DNA of 64,000 nt from Bradyrhizobium tropiciagri (GTDB lineage: Bacteria; Pseudomonadota; Alphaproteobacteria; Rhizobiales; Xanthobacteraceae): positions 1-64,000 of the forward strand of contig NZ_LFLZ01000041.1 of assembly GCF_001189845.1 (NCBI RefSeq). The letters run 5' to 3'. Shown here piece by piece: positions 17,936 to 27,188 of this stretch. Position numbers and translations under genes: made by a program. Each line of letters starts with the position of its first letter. Position 1 is the stretch's first letter. A model generated the notes under the pieces. The model was not told the DNA's origin. It searched no databases and worked only from the letters and a program-made list of their open reading frames with translations.

Positions 17936-19883
17936 TCAGTACGTCTTCAGCAGCGTGAGCTCGCCAGTGTCGGCGCGGTTCTTTGCAACGAGCAATATCT
18001 CCCTCATCTGCTTGATCGCCGGCGGTCCGAGCGCCTCAATCTTCGCGGCGATTTGCGGATCAAGAACGCCCTTACGGCCATAACGTCCACGAACATCACT
18101 GGCGTGTCCAAGGATCCGGTCGCGCGTTCGCTGCGCGATACCGTCGCTATCAAGCCAATCGGCCATGAGATGCCGCGTGCTGTAAAGCGTGAGGTCGGCG
18201 CGGCTCAGCTTCTGGAGCTTCTTCACGTATTGCCAGGACTTGCTGAGCGGCTGGGACCGGCGCTCGGTGCCATCCTTTCTGACGTAGACTTCCCATTCGG
18301 GGAATAGACGTGTCTCGCCCTTGTCCATCAGTTCCTGCATCCGCTCGAGCAGGCCCAATTCGATCAGCAGCGGATGGATCGGGATTACGCGTCCCGCGGC
18401 GTTGGTCTTTAGATCGCGGAGGTCCTGCAGCGCGACGCGTCCGCCCCGTGCATCAAAGGGCCTGAGATCGAAGTAAAAGAACTGATTGTCGGTTCTGATG
18501 TCGGCGCATTTGAGCCGGCCGACCTCGCCCGGTCGCATGCCGGTCAAGATGCAGATCAAAAAACCCCAGTAGATGTGAGATTGCACGAAACAACCGCCCG
18601 TCTGCCAGACGTGGAGCTTGTTCTTGCAACCCGTGAACAGCGGCTGTTTCAACAGAGTGAGCAGCTCCTCCTCGTCGAACGCGTCACGTGGCAGCGGCGC
18701 TAGGTTTTCGGGATCGATACACACGAACGTGTAGCGGGATCCGCGGTAGTGCTTCTCCTGAATAGCCCAATCGATGAACTTGTAGAGCCCACCCCAGTAG
18801 CGACTCTTGATCGTCGTGGTGGTGACCCGAACGAGCTCGGACCAGCCGTGCGTTTCGGCGTATTTGTAACGCTTGAACAGCGACTTCGAAGATTCAGCCG
18901 GGATGTTTTCGCGATTGGGAATGTCCGGAAGCGCATCGTCAAGCAGCTTCCATTTCTCCTCGGTGAGTTCGTTCATGCGGGGATCGCCCAGGAAGTCGAT
19001 CGCGAACTGCACGACCGACTCTGCCTCGCCACGGCCTTTCATCTTGTGCTGCCGCTTGCGCCCAGCCGGCCGCAGAAACTCCTGCAGCGGCACCGACATG
19101 CGCTCCGAACTGCTCGCAGCCAGACCATCCGACTTGGCCGGCCCGGTCGCGGCACCGGTCTCGGTCGGGGCGATGGCCGGCGCCAATGGGGCGACGTTGG
19201 CCGGGACGAGCTGGGCCACGCGCTGCGCCACTGCGTCCTGAACGAGGCGATCGATCATAGCGATCGGGGTCGAACGCCTCCGACGGGACGGCCGATGGCG
19301 CCTTCACCTCCGGCGCCCAGCCTTCGTTGGCTGCCTCCGTAGCATCGCGGCGCCCGGCCTCGTAGGAGCGGCGAACGTTCTGGCGAGCGATGCTGGTTTC
19401 GGCGGCCTTGTTCTGATCAACGAAGTCGACCCAGAGGTTCGGCATCCTCGGAAAGCGTATCGGGTAGGCGTAGCCGCGTTCCTGCGCCCGTGTGAAGAAG
19501 CGCCGCACCCCATGCTCGAAGGCACAGCGCTCGGCCAAGCTTCGCTCGTCGGCCGGCGAACCGCCGCCGACATAGGCTTGCAACCGCGCCCCGAGCACGG
19601 CCCCCAAAGCTTCCAGGTCCGGAGCCTCGATTAGCTCCTGTACCCATCCGAGATTGTCCACCGGCCGGCGCCTCGCCTCATCAAAATCCCCGGTCCTGAG
19701 GCTGACACGGAGGAGGGGGAGCCCAAAGAGTTTTGCCGCCTGTTTCCCAACCGAATTTGCAGAAAATAGCGACCATCGCCGCGCCGGGCGAGGTAGGAGG
19801 GACGCGCCACGAATGAGCCTTTCCGGGGTGCGGGGAGGGTGAGACATCCGGGCGGGATGTAACACCCTCAAATCCGCTACCAC
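17936..19883 (-). pseudogene. Tyrosine recombinase (integrase), frameshifted
   Basis: Two overlapping frames together make one site-specific recombinase of about 650 residues. The first (19883 to about 19260) gives the N-terminal part with RPARRWSLFSANSVGKQAAKLFGLPLLRVSLRTGDFDEARR and runs to EAFDPDR. The second (from 19258) continues IDRLVQDAVAQRV and includes the core-binding domain, then ILTGMRPGEVGRL with the first catalytic Arg, LYSTRHLMADWL with the Arg-His pair, and ILGHASDVRGRYGRKG with the C-terminal His and likely Tyr nucleophile. A one-base insertion near 19259 explains the break. Long recombinases of this kind are found on rhizobial genomic islands. No attachment site or tRNA was recognised nearby. 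The catalytic part would be intact if expressed alone, but its ATG at 19258 has no ribosome site. Confidence 0.8.
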
Positions 19884-20211
19884 ATTGCGACCAACCTGCT
19901 GTAAAACCTCAGGATTTAGCTTGTAATTTTGGTCTGGTAGCGCGTCCCTCCCCCGCTACCAAGCGTACGATTTTCCACGCCAAACCACGACTTTCGACAA
20001 TTTCGTAGCCCTAAAGGGCCTGCATCGCCGTCCTCAAGCGCGGGCACAGGCATGAGGACCTTCTCGTCGCCGTGAAGGCCTAAGCAGGTGTCAGCACGGT
20101 ACTGAGTTCGCGCCGATGCTCTCGATCTGGCTGAATGAGGGGCGCTGGAAGATGCCGGCGGTGCCGCGGTGGTGTCGGCTTAGGAGTTAGCCGCATCAGG
20201 GGGACCCCCGA
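19884..20211. other. Gene-free stretch upstream of the recombinase
   Basis: About 330 bp with no recognisable gene between the recombinase start and the first sigma-54 module. A recombination site could be here, since island integrases commonly lie next to their attachment site, but no long direct repeat was noticed within the window. Confidence 0.4.
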
Positions 20212-20316
20212 TCCCAACTTGTCCGTCGCAGGGGACAAAATGTCTGCCCTAAGGGCGCTGGTCTCGCTCTAATTTATTGAATCTGCATCGTCTTGGGATT
20301 TGGCGTGGTCCTTGCT
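20212..20316 (+). promoter_or_regulatory. Sigma-54 promoter module A
   Basis: -24/-12 element TGGCGTGGTCCTTGCT (20301-20316) with the correct GG-N10-GC spacing. The proximal palindrome GGACAAAATGTCT (20233-20245) starts 68 bp upstream, and a weak distal half site ending in TTGTCC (20212-20224) starts 89 bp upstream. An IHF-like core TAATTTATTGAAT (20270-20282) lies between. It is the weakest of six modules with the same layout. It would drive the small protein at 20393 and possibly bestrophin. Confidence 0.6.
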
Positions 20317-20392
20317 GGGAGGACCCAAGTCAATGATCGCATGGCCGCTCGGTCCGGGTTGATCGGGAGCAACCATCGTTTGGGACCGTTAG

Positions 20393-20665
20393 ATGGCGCT
20401 CGCTCGAGATCCCGATGGTCAGTATGAGGTCCACCGTCATGGAATCTATTTCGTGATGTACAAGGATAGTGCTGAGGTCACGTGCATGATCGCGCGCAGA
20501 GCTCTCAACGTGATGCGCGTGCGGTTTCATCCCATTTTAAGCGCCGAGGAATTCTTCCTCATGAGTCGCGCGCGAATCGAACGTGCCGCCAGCGACAAGC
20601 TTGAAAACCGTCAGTCCAGCGTCACCCGTGTGGTTTCGCTCGATCGGTTTGACGTAGATTTCTGA
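20393..20665 (+). CDS. Small hypothetical protein, DUF1488-like
   Basis: 90 residues. The pattern GIYFVMYKDSAEVTCMIARRALNVM, then EEFFLMSRARIERAASDKLENR and a final VVSLDRFDVDF resembles DUF1488 proteins of rhizobia (short, with a V-x-C-x-I strand, an R-x-R-I-E-x-A-A-S helix and a final strand). The match is by eye and moderate. The gene starts about 77 bp after sigma-54 module A, a normal leader length, and nothing else lies between. Function unknown. Confidence 0.55.
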   Translation: MALARDPDGQYEVHRHGIYFVMYKDSAEVTCMIARRALNVMRVRFHPILSAEEFFLMSRARIERAASDKLENRQSSVTRVVSLDRFDVDF

Positions 20666-20941
20666 GCTTAACTCAGCCCCATAGATGATGTTGCAACCCG
20701 ACATAGCGGCCGCATTCTCTGCCTCGTCACAGGGAAATCGTCCCGGATCCGAAGCATCGATCCCCACAGTGATCAGACCCGGTTGGTGGCCGCTCGGCGC
20801 GCCTTCAGGGGTTTGCCGAGCCAATCCAGTTTCCCGATCGAAAAAACGGCTGCTCTGGCCTGCCCGCGGCAGCGAAGCTGAGACCCGCGTAGCATTGCAA
20901 GACGGCTACGGCGATCAACCCTGGATGTCGGGGAGGCTGCA

Positions 20942-21838
20942 ATGATCGTGCGCTCCAGGCCCGGCTTCTGGGACGTCGCGTTTGCGGTCAATGGATCGAT
21001 CTTGCCGCGGATCGCGCCGCACCTCGTGGCGATAGCACTGATCAGTGTGTTGGCGATTTTTGCTGCCATGGAGCATCCGGGCATTTTCGCGCGCATCAGT
21101 GCGGTTCCGTTCACGCTGATCGGCATCGCGCTGTCGGTCTTCATGAGCTTCCGAAACAGCACATGTTACGCCCGCTGGTGGGAGGGACGCGAGCTCTGGG
21201 GCAAGCTGATCATCGCCTGCCGCTCGTTCGCGCGTCAGATCTCCACCCTTGAGGACGATGACCGGCGCGTCCTGCTCCGTGGCCTATGTGGCTTTTGCTC
21301 CGGACTAACAGCGCGCCTGCGGGGTGAGGATGAAGTGGCGGCGATCAGGCCATGGAGCGAGATCGACGCCGCTGCAGCAGGCCCCAACCCGACCAATGCC
21401 TTGCTCAGCCAGATCGGACTGCACTGCTTGATGCTGATGAAGCGGGATCGGATCGAGCCGATCCACTACGCGGTTCTGGAGGGGCAGCTCACCGCTCTCT
21501 CGGACGTGCAAGGCGGATGCGAGCGCATCGCGTCCACTCCGGTGCCATTCGCCTATTCGCTGCTGCTGCATCGGACCGCGCTGATCTTCTGCGTGACGTT
21601 GCCGTTCGCGCTCGCCGGATCGCTCGATTGGTGGACGCTGCTGCCCGTTCTGCTCGTCGCCTACACGTTTTTCGGCCTCGACGCGCTTGGCCATCAGCTT
21701 GAGGCTCCCTTTGGGTTGGAGCCAAATGCCCTTCCGCTTGACGCAATGAGGCGAGCCATCGAGCGCGAGATGCTTGCCCTGCTCGGAGAGCGTGATTTAC
21801 CGGCTCCGATAGAGCCTCGCCAGAATGTGCTGATGTAA
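20942..21838 (+). CDS. Bestrophin-family anion channel
   Basis: 298 residues. It begins IVRSRPGFWDVAFAVNGSILPRIAPHLVAIALISVLAIFAAMEHP, followed by FTLIGIALSVFMSFRNSTCYARWWEGRELWGKLI, a highly typical bestrophin block (FRNNxxYxRWWEGRxLWG). Further helices are in FAYSLLLHRTALIFCVTLPFALAGSLDWWTLLPVLLVAYTFFGLDALGHQLEAPFG, where the D/E-P-F-G end is also conserved. Family members are pentameric chloride or cation channels; they are linked to volume and ion homeostasis. About 276 bp separate it from the gene at 20393; cotranscription from module A is possible but unproven. Confidence 0.9.
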   Translation: MIVRSRPGFWDVAFAVNGSILPRIAPHLVAIALISVLAIFAAMEHPGIFARISAVPFTLIGIALSVFMSFRNSTCYARWWEGRELWGKLIIACRSFARQISTLEDDDRRVLLRGLCGFCSGLTARLRGEDEVAAIRPWSEIDAAAAGPNPTNALLSQIGLHCLMLMKRDRIEPIHYAVLEGQLTALSDVQGGCERIASTPVPFAYSLLLHRTALIFCVTLPFALAGSLDWWTLLPVLLVAYTFFGLDALGHQLEAPFGLEPNALPLDAMRRAIEREMLALLGERDLPAPIEPRQNVLM

Positions 21839-21955
21839 CTCTCGTAACCGCCGGGTGTCGGAGTGTGCAAGTCACGGCGCACGACGTTCGTCGGAACGCA
21901 CGCGGCCTGCAATGATCTCGATCAGTCGTAACCCTACGGTGGGAGCGCAGTCCAA

Positions 21956-22069
21956 ATGATTGTCTCGAAAAAGAAGAGGCCGCGAAAGCCACTCGAGACG
22001 ATCATCGTGCTCGTGTCATGGGCGCTGCTGACGGCCGGTATCGTCTTTCTTGTTGTCAACTCACGATGA
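21956..22069 (+). CDS. 37-residue single-span membrane protein
   Basis: ATG at 21956 with GGGAG 10 nt upstream; stop TGA at 22067-22069. The peptide starts with a strongly basic stretch (VSKKKRPRKP) and then one hydrophobic helix (TIIVLVSWALLTAGIVFLVV) ending in NSR. The positive-inside pattern predicts a cytoplasmic N-terminus. Small membrane proteins of this type are common under stress control. No homolog is known to me. Confidence 0.5.
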   Translation: MIVSKKKRPRKPLETIIVLVSWALLTAGIVFLVVNSR

Positions 22070-22164
22070 GTGGTGCGAGCCGCAGGAGGCAGGACGTCAT
22101 GCTCACGGCATAATCGTCGCAGCTGACCTGGAGAGGACGGAGCGGGCTCCTCGTACGCCGACGG

Positions 22165-22305
22165 TCAGTGTGGGGGTGCTGCGGGTCGCCAGGAAAGATC
22201 GCCGGACCAAACGTAGATGGCTATAGCTGCCAGGCATAAGGCGATGCCAACCCAGAAGACGGGCGAATGATGGATTGGTCGTCGGCTTCCCGGATCGCGC
22301 TTCAT
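22165..22305 (-). CDS. 46-residue single-span membrane protein
   Basis: ATG at 22305 with an excellent ribosome site (GAGGAG, 5 nt spacing). The peptide is a basic, proline-rich start (KRDPGSRRPIHHSP), one hydrophobic helix (VFWVGIALCLAAIAIYVW) and a SGDLSWRP tail. I recall this pattern as a common small unnamed protein of Bradyrhizobium, but could not check. It runs opposite to its neighbours. An open frame upstream (22571 to 22302) overlaps its start as ATGA. Confidence 0.6.
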   Translation of the reverse strand: MKRDPGSRRPIHHSPVFWVGIALCLAAIAIYVWSGDLSWRPAAPPH

Positions 22306-22565
22306 TCGATCTCCTCACATGCACGAATAATCAACGAAGTGTCCTTGCGCATGAACACGGTACCCCAACGTTGGTGAACGTAAGCGAAAGCGGCAGTGAA
22401 GTCATTCGTCATCGCGTTCCGCAAGCCATCCATTGCGCCGAGCAAATGCATTCGGGATTCGATGGCCCGTGATGCGGGATTCGTGTCCACGGCGACGACG
22501 TTAAGCGTAGCGCCAAAATGGATGAAGTCGCGGCCGGAAACGCACGTGCTGCAACCAGCCACGGC

Positions 22566-22670
22566 GGACAACTTGGCCGAATCCGTCGTGACAAATTGTC
22601 CATTGCCGATGGCCCCGCGCCGCCTAACTCATTGATATGACGATGCGCTCAGACTGGCACGCCTGTTGCT
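22566..22670 (+). promoter_or_regulatory. Sigma-54 promoter module B
   Basis: -24/-12 element TGGCACGCCTGTTGCT (22655-22670), near-perfect to consensus. Palindromes GGACAACTTGGCC (22566-22578) and TGACAAATTGTCC (22589-22601) start 89 and 66 bp upstream, 23 bp apart. The IHF core TAACTCATTGATA (22625-22637) matches the YAANNNNTTGATW consensus exactly and its TTGA starts 23 bp before the -24 element. It drives the CsbD gene 50 bp downstream and probably the following oxidoreductase and oxidase genes. Confidence 0.85.
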
Positions 22671-22720
22671 AACCACTCCTCGATGCACGTTTCACGGTTA
22701 GGCAAAAGAAGGAGATGAAA

Positions 22721-22933
22721 ATGAACTGGGATCGCATCGAGGGAAACTGGAAGGCCGCAAAGGGCGCACTCAAGGCAACATGGGGCAAGCCGACTGACAA
22801 CGACATTGACATCATCAATGGCGACAGGGAGCGGCTGGAGGGCAAGCTGCAAGATCTCTACGGCATCGACAAGAACCAGGTCCGCAAAGAAGTCGACAAG
22901 TGGGGCAGGGAAGCAAACTGGGATCGACCCTGA
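22721..22933 (+). CDS. CsbD-family stress protein
   Basis: 70 residues from the ATG at 22721, which has AGGAG 6 nt upstream (the ATG at 22715 lies too close to it). The sequence NWDRIEGNWKAAKGALKATWGKPTDNDIDIINGDRERLEGKLQDLYG is the classic CsbD start, with the W-K-x-x-x-G-x-x-K and L-x-G-K-x-Q-x-x-Y-G motifs. CsbD-like proteins are small helical proteins induced by general stress; their biochemical role is unknown. This is the first gene after sigma-54 module B. Confidence 0.9.
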   Translation: MNWDRIEGNWKAAKGALKATWGKPTDNDIDIINGDRERLEGKLQDLYGIDKNQVRKEVDKWGREANWDRP

Positions 22934-23137
22934 TTGAGTGATCCCGGCGCATCGACGGCTGCGGCGAAGCAGCATCGACTCCCGATTTATATTCATCGTC
23001 CGCACCGGACGATCACAGCGGATCGAAACGCCGCGCAGAGCTTGGATCGACGAAGTCCGGCCTCAAGATTCTCTCGGACAGCGATTTGCGCCCCCGGCGA
23101 GAGCACCAAGCCAGGACAGGATACACGAGGAGATACA

Positions 23138-23347
23138 ATGTCCAAGGATCACGACGAAGCGTCACACGGATCGCAGGACGCGCGACGTCACAAGATCGAT
23201 CATCAAACGCGCAACGAGTGGCTTCACAGAGACGCCGGCCTTCAGGATGCGTGGCGCGCTTCCGGCATGACGCGCGATGACTTCATTCGGCACAACGAAG
23301 GTCTGATCGACAAGGTGATCGTCGCTAACCTCGATCAGGATCGATAG
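23138..23347 (+). CDS. Small hydrophilic hypothetical protein
   Basis: 69 residues from the ATG at 23138 with GAGGAG 6 nt upstream; the open frame begins at 22934 but the earlier part is not protein-like. It is very polar (KDHDEASHGSQDARRHKIDHQTRNEWLHRDAGLQDAWRASGM) and ends FIRHNEGLIDKVIVANLDQDR. It has no signal or membrane segment. It lies between CsbD and the oxidoreductase in the likely module B operon. Function unknown. Confidence 0.6.
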   Translation: MSKDHDEASHGSQDARRHKIDHQTRNEWLHRDAGLQDAWRASGMTRDDFIRHNEGLIDKVIVANLDQDR

Positions 23348-23445
23348 AGCGAGCCGGTAGCACGGCCCGACGGGCTGCGGGCGATCCCGTTTAGGTGGAC
23401 CGAATGAAGACCTTACTGAAGATCTGGCAATTGCGGAGTTGATTT

Positions 23446-25713
23446 ATGTTGGACGGTAAGCCGCGCTTCAAGACGTATCATCATCCCGCCGGTGGTTGGG
23501 GTGCCGCCGCAGCGACTGCAAAGATTCTTCTCGAGCAGAGTGTGGTGACGAAGGGATCGCGCGCGCTTCTGTCAATGAACCAGCCCGGCGGATTCAAGTG
23601 CTCGAGCTGTGCGTTTCCCGACGCGGAATGCAAGAAGACGCTCGATTTTTGCGAGAATGGCGCCAAGGCGTTGGCATTTGAGGCAACGAAGTTTCGAGTC
23701 ACGCGAGGGTTCTTTGAGCGGAACACCGTGTCCGAGCTCATGGAGCGGTCGGACTACTGGCTCGAGATGCAGGGACGTTTGACGGAGCCGATGCGTTACG
23801 ACTCATCGTCGGATCGCTACGTGCCGTGCAACTGGGACGACGCATTCGCGCTGATCGGTCGGCATCTGCGATCTCTCGACAGTCCGCACGAAGCGGAATT
23901 CTACACGTCCGGCCGTACGCCCAACGAAGCGGCGTTTCTCTATTCGATATTCGTCCGGGAGTTCGGGACGAACAATTTTCCCGACTGCTCGAACATGTGC
24001 CACGAGCCGACGAGCCGGGGCTTGCCGCCCTCCATCGGTGTCGGAAAGGGCACCGTTATCCTGGATGATTTCGAGCACGCCGAAGCGATATTCGTCATCG
24101 GGCAGAACACCGGAACGAACTCGCCGCGGATGATGAGCAATCTGGTCGAAGCGAGCAAGCGCGGGGTTCCGATCGTCGCCGTCAATCCGATGCCCGAACG
24201 TGCGCTGGTGCGCTTCGCTGATCCGCAAGATGTCATCCAGATGGCAACTTTCGGTTCGACCAGGATTGCCAGCGAGTTCGTTCATGTCCGCATCGGAGGC
24301 GATCTCGCCCTCCTGAAGGGCATCATGAAAGTCATGTTCGAACGAGAGGAACGTGGCGAAAAGATCGTCGACTGGGAGTTCATCCGTGAGCATACCGTCG
24401 GTCTGGATGCGGTCCGGAACGACGCGCTGGCGCAGACATGGTCGGAATTGGAGCGGGTCTCGGGACTTGAGGAATCGCAAATCCGCCGTTGCGCCGAAAT
24501 CTATATTCGCTCGCGCGCGACGATCATTTGCTACGGGATGGGCATCACCCAGCATCAGGAGGGATCGCGGCTGGTGCAGCAATTGGTCAATCTGCTCCTG
24601 CTCAAAGGCAATTTCGGCAAGCCGGGCGCCGGAATTTCACCCATTCGCGGTCATTCCAATGTGCAGGGAGATCGCACCGTCGGTATCGACGAACAGCCGA
24701 GCCAGGACTATCTCGATCGCGTTCGCGATGTCTTTGGGTTCGAACCTCCGCGCGAACACGGTCATCATACCATTGAGTCGGTCGCCGCGATGCAGGCGGG
24801 GACAGCAAAGGTTTTCATCGGCCTCGGCGGCAATTTCGTACGCGCGGTACCCGATACCGAACGATCATACACAGCGATGCGAAAGCTTGCGCTGACGGTC
24901 GCAATCACGACCAAGCTGAATCGCGGCCATCTGGTTCACGGTCGTGACGCCTTGATGCTGCCTGTCATCGCGCGCTCGGAAATCATCCGGACGGCAGCCG
25001 GCGAGCAGTTCGTGACGATCGAAGACTCGATGTCGAACGTCACGGCGTCTCGCGGTGTATTGTCGCCGGCGAGCCCGCATCTTCTGCCCGAGGTGGAAAT
25101 CGTCTGTCGGATCGCGCAAGCGACGTTGCCGGACAGCAAGGTCGACTGGAAGAGCTACAGCAAGGACTACGGCTTGATCCGCGACAAGATCGCGGAGGTC
25201 TATCCGGAGATCTACAGCGACTTTTCCGAGCGTATCGAAAGCCCGAGAGGTTTTCACCTCGACGTGCCGCCACGCGAACGGGTGTGGCCGACGCCGAACG
25301 GCAAGGCGAACTTCCTGCTTCTGCCGGGTCTGGAGGTGAACGCATCCGTTTCGGATCCCGAGATGCTGCGACTGGCGACCATTCGCTCGCACGATCAATT
25401 CAACACGACGATATACAGCAACAACGACCGTTACCGCGGTGTCTACAATGACCGCATGGTGCTGTTCATGAACGCCGAGGATCGAGCGGCGCGAGGGCTC
25501 CAAGACGGCGCGAGCATTGCGCTCGAGACGATCAGCGATGATGGCATACAGCGGCGCGTGAGCGGATTGAAGGTGCTGGACTATCCGATGCCGCGCGGAT
25601 CGGTTGCGGGATATTACCCCGAGCTCAATCCGCTGCTGCCGCTCGATTACTACGACAAGATCAGCGGGACGCCCGCAGCCAAGTCCATTCCGGTACGGGT
25701 TGTTGCCGCTTAG
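23446..25713 (+). CDS. FdhF/YdeP-family molybdopterin oxidoreductase
   Basis: 755 residues. The N-terminus has the YdeP-type cysteine motif GGFKCSSCAFPD and FCENGAKA, then PCNWDDAFALIGRHL, the cofactor-binding FYTSGRTPNEAAFLY and NNFPDCSNMCHEPTS, where the Cys/Met region would face molybdenum, and VIGQNTGTNSPRM. Later blocks (GNFGKPGAGISPIRGHSNVQGDRTVGI and FNTTIYSNNDRYRGVYNDRMVLFMN) are characteristic. In E. coli the YdeP relative contributes to acid resistance; the physiological substrate is unknown, and formate is not proven. No dedicated small FeS or cytochrome subunit is adjacent. The next genes encode a quinol oxidase. The start has GGAG 7 nt upstream. An fdhD relic lies at 31332. Confidence 0.9.
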   Translation: MLDGKPRFKTYHHPAGGWGAAAATAKILLEQSVVTKGSRALLSMNQPGGFKCSSCAFPDAECKKTLDFCENGAKALAFEATKFRVTRGFFERNTVSELMERSDYWLEMQGRLTEPMRYDSSSDRYVPCNWDDAFALIGRHLRSLDSPHEAEFYTSGRTPNEAAFLYSIFVREFGTNNFPDCSNMCHEPTSRGLPPSIGVGKGTVILDDFEHAEAIFVIGQNTGTNSPRMMSNLVEASKRGVPIVAVNPMPERALVRFADPQDVIQMATFGSTRIASEFVHVRIGGDLALLKGIMKVMFEREERGEKIVDWEFIREHTVGLDAVRNDALAQTWSELERVSGLEESQIRRCAEIYIRSRATIICYGMGITQHQEGSRLVQQLVNLLLLKGNFGKPGAGISPIRGHSNVQGDRTVGIDEQPSQDYLDRVRDVFGFEPPREHGHHTIESVAAMQAGTAKVFIGLGGNFVRAVPDTERSYTAMRKLALTVAITTKLNRGHLVHGRDALMLPVIARSEIIRTAAGEQFVTIEDSMSNVTASRGVLSPASPHLLPEVEIVCRIAQATLPDSKVDWKSYSKDYGLIRDKIAEVYPEIYSDFSERIESPRGFHLDVPPRERVWPTPNGKANFLLLPGLEVNASVSDPEMLRLATIRSHDQFNTTIYSNNDRYRGVYNDRMVLFMNAEDRAARGLQDGASIALETISDDGIQRRVSGLKVLDYPMPRGSVAGYYPELNPLLPLDYYDKISGTPAAKSIPVRVVAA

Positions 25714-25771
25714 TCGGCCGGATGCCGGTGACGAAGTGCCGGGGCTCTTATCCTGAGGCAAGGAGGGGACA

Positions 25772-27184
25772 TTGCTGGACAATCTCGATGCGGTGATTCT
25801 GGCGCGTGCCCAGTTTGCGTTCACCGTCTCGTTCCATTTCATATTTCCATCGTTCTCGATCGGGCTTGCGAGCTATCTGATGGTGCTCGAGGCGTTGTGG
25901 CTGAAGACGGGGCAGGGCGTCTATGCCAACCTGTTCCGCTACTGGTTGAAGATCTTCGCCGTTGTGTTCGGAATGGGTGTCGTCTCAGGGGTGGTGCTCT
26001 CATATCAGTTCGGTACGAACTGGTCGGTATTCTCCACGCGGGCTGGACCGATCATCGGGCCGCTCATGGCCTATGAGGTGATGACGGCCTTCTTTCTGGA
26101 GGCGGGCTTCCTCGGCGTCATGCTGTTCGGCATGAGCAAGGTCGGCAAAGGTCTTCATTTCTTTGCAACCTGCATGGTCGCGCTCGGGACGCTGATCTCG
26201 GCAACCTGGATCATTGCCGTGAACAGCTGGATGCAGACGCCAGCGGGATTTGCGATCAATGCGAAGGACCAGTTCGTGCCCGCCGGATCCTGGATCCCGA
26301 TCATCTTCACCGCGAGTTTTCCGTATCGCCTCGTCCACACCGTGATCGCGGCCTATCTGACGACGGCGTTCGTGGTTGGCGGTGTGGGCGCCTGGCATTT
26401 GCTGCGGGACCGCGCCAATGCCGGCGCGCGCAAGATGTTTTCGATGGCGATGTGGATGGCCGCGATCGTGACCCCGATCCAGATCCTCGCGGGTGATGCC
26501 CACGGACTCAACACGTTGGAACACCAACCCGCCAAGGTTCTGGCCATGGAAGGGCATTACGAACCCAGTCCCGATGGCGCGTCGCTCATCCTCTTCGGCT
26601 TCCCCAGCAACGCGGCAGCGCAGGTCCGTTACAAGCTCGAAGTGCCGCGTCTCGGATCGCTGATCCTCAAACACGATCCGGGCGCACCCCTGCCGGGGCT
26701 CAGCGACTTCCCCAGGAATCAATGGCCGCCGGTGCCGATCGTGTTCTGGTCGTTCCGGATCATGGTCGGCCTTGGATTTGCGATGCTCGCTGTCGGTCTC
26801 TGGAGCCTGCTCGCGCGCTTCCGGGGAAGGCTCTACGACTGGGCCTGGTTGCATCGCGCCTGTGTCGCGCTCGGACCGGCAGGCTTTGTCGCGGTGATCG
26901 CTGGATGGGTGACGACGGAGGTTGGTCGGCAGCCCTTCACCGTCTATGGGCTGTTGCGAACGGCGGAATCGCATTCGCCGTTGGCTGCGCCGGCGGTGGC
27001 CGCCTCGCTTATCGCTTTCGTGCTGGTGTACTTCGCAGCGTTCGGTGCCGGCACCTATTATCTCCTGCGCCTGATGGCGAAGCCGCCCGCTCCGGGGGAG
27101 AAGGAGCCGCCGAAGGTACCCCAGCGCGCCGCGGGTATTACTCCGGCGGGCAGCGTCGGCGTGCCTCTGACCGCGGCGGAGTGA
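25772..27184 (+). CDS. cioA: Cytochrome bd-type quinol oxidase subunit I (CioA-like)
   Basis: 470 residues from a TTG start with AGGAGGGG upstream. Multiple helices follow the CydA order: LARAQFAFTVSFHFIFPSFSIGLASYLMVLEALW carrying the first heme-ligand His, GMGVVSGVVLSYQFGTNW, AFFLEAGFLGVMLFG with the conserved E, and the Q-loop start PIQILAGDAHGLNTLEHQPAK. A short Q loop and the GWVTTEVGRQPFTVYGLLRT end place it in the cyanide-insensitive (CIO) group. The enzyme oxidises quinol and reduces oxygen to water at the membrane. The subunit II gene starts 4 bp downstream. It is likely in the module B operon. Confidence 0.9.
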   Translation: MLDNLDAVILARAQFAFTVSFHFIFPSFSIGLASYLMVLEALWLKTGQGVYANLFRYWLKIFAVVFGMGVVSGVVLSYQFGTNWSVFSTRAGPIIGPLMAYEVMTAFFLEAGFLGVMLFGMSKVGKGLHFFATCMVALGTLISATWIIAVNSWMQTPAGFAINAKDQFVPAGSWIPIIFTASFPYRLVHTVIAAYLTTAFVVGGVGAWHLLRDRANAGARKMFSMAMWMAAIVTPIQILAGDAHGLNTLEHQPAKVLAMEGHYEPSPDGASLILFGFPSNAAAQVRYKLEVPRLGSLILKHDPGAPLPGLSDFPRNQWPPVPIVFWSFRIMVGLGFAMLAVGLWSLLARFRGRLYDWAWLHRACVALGPAGFVAVIAGWVTTEVGRQPFTVYGLLRTAESHSPLAAPAVAASLIAFVLVYFAAFGAGTYYLLRLMAKPPAPGEKEPPKVPQRAAGITPAGSVGVPLTAAE

Positions 27185-27188
27185 GGCC

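Noticed and set aside
20685..20945. Open frame before bestrophin ending in an ATGA overlap
   Set aside because: The composition is unlike a protein (Pro, Ser, Arg rich without pattern), with no ribosome site.
22302..22571. Open frame on the minus strand overlapping the 46-residue gene as ATGA
   Set aside because: It needs a TTG start that lies inside the distal enhancer box of module B, has no ribosome site and shows no family features. The overlap alone is not enough.
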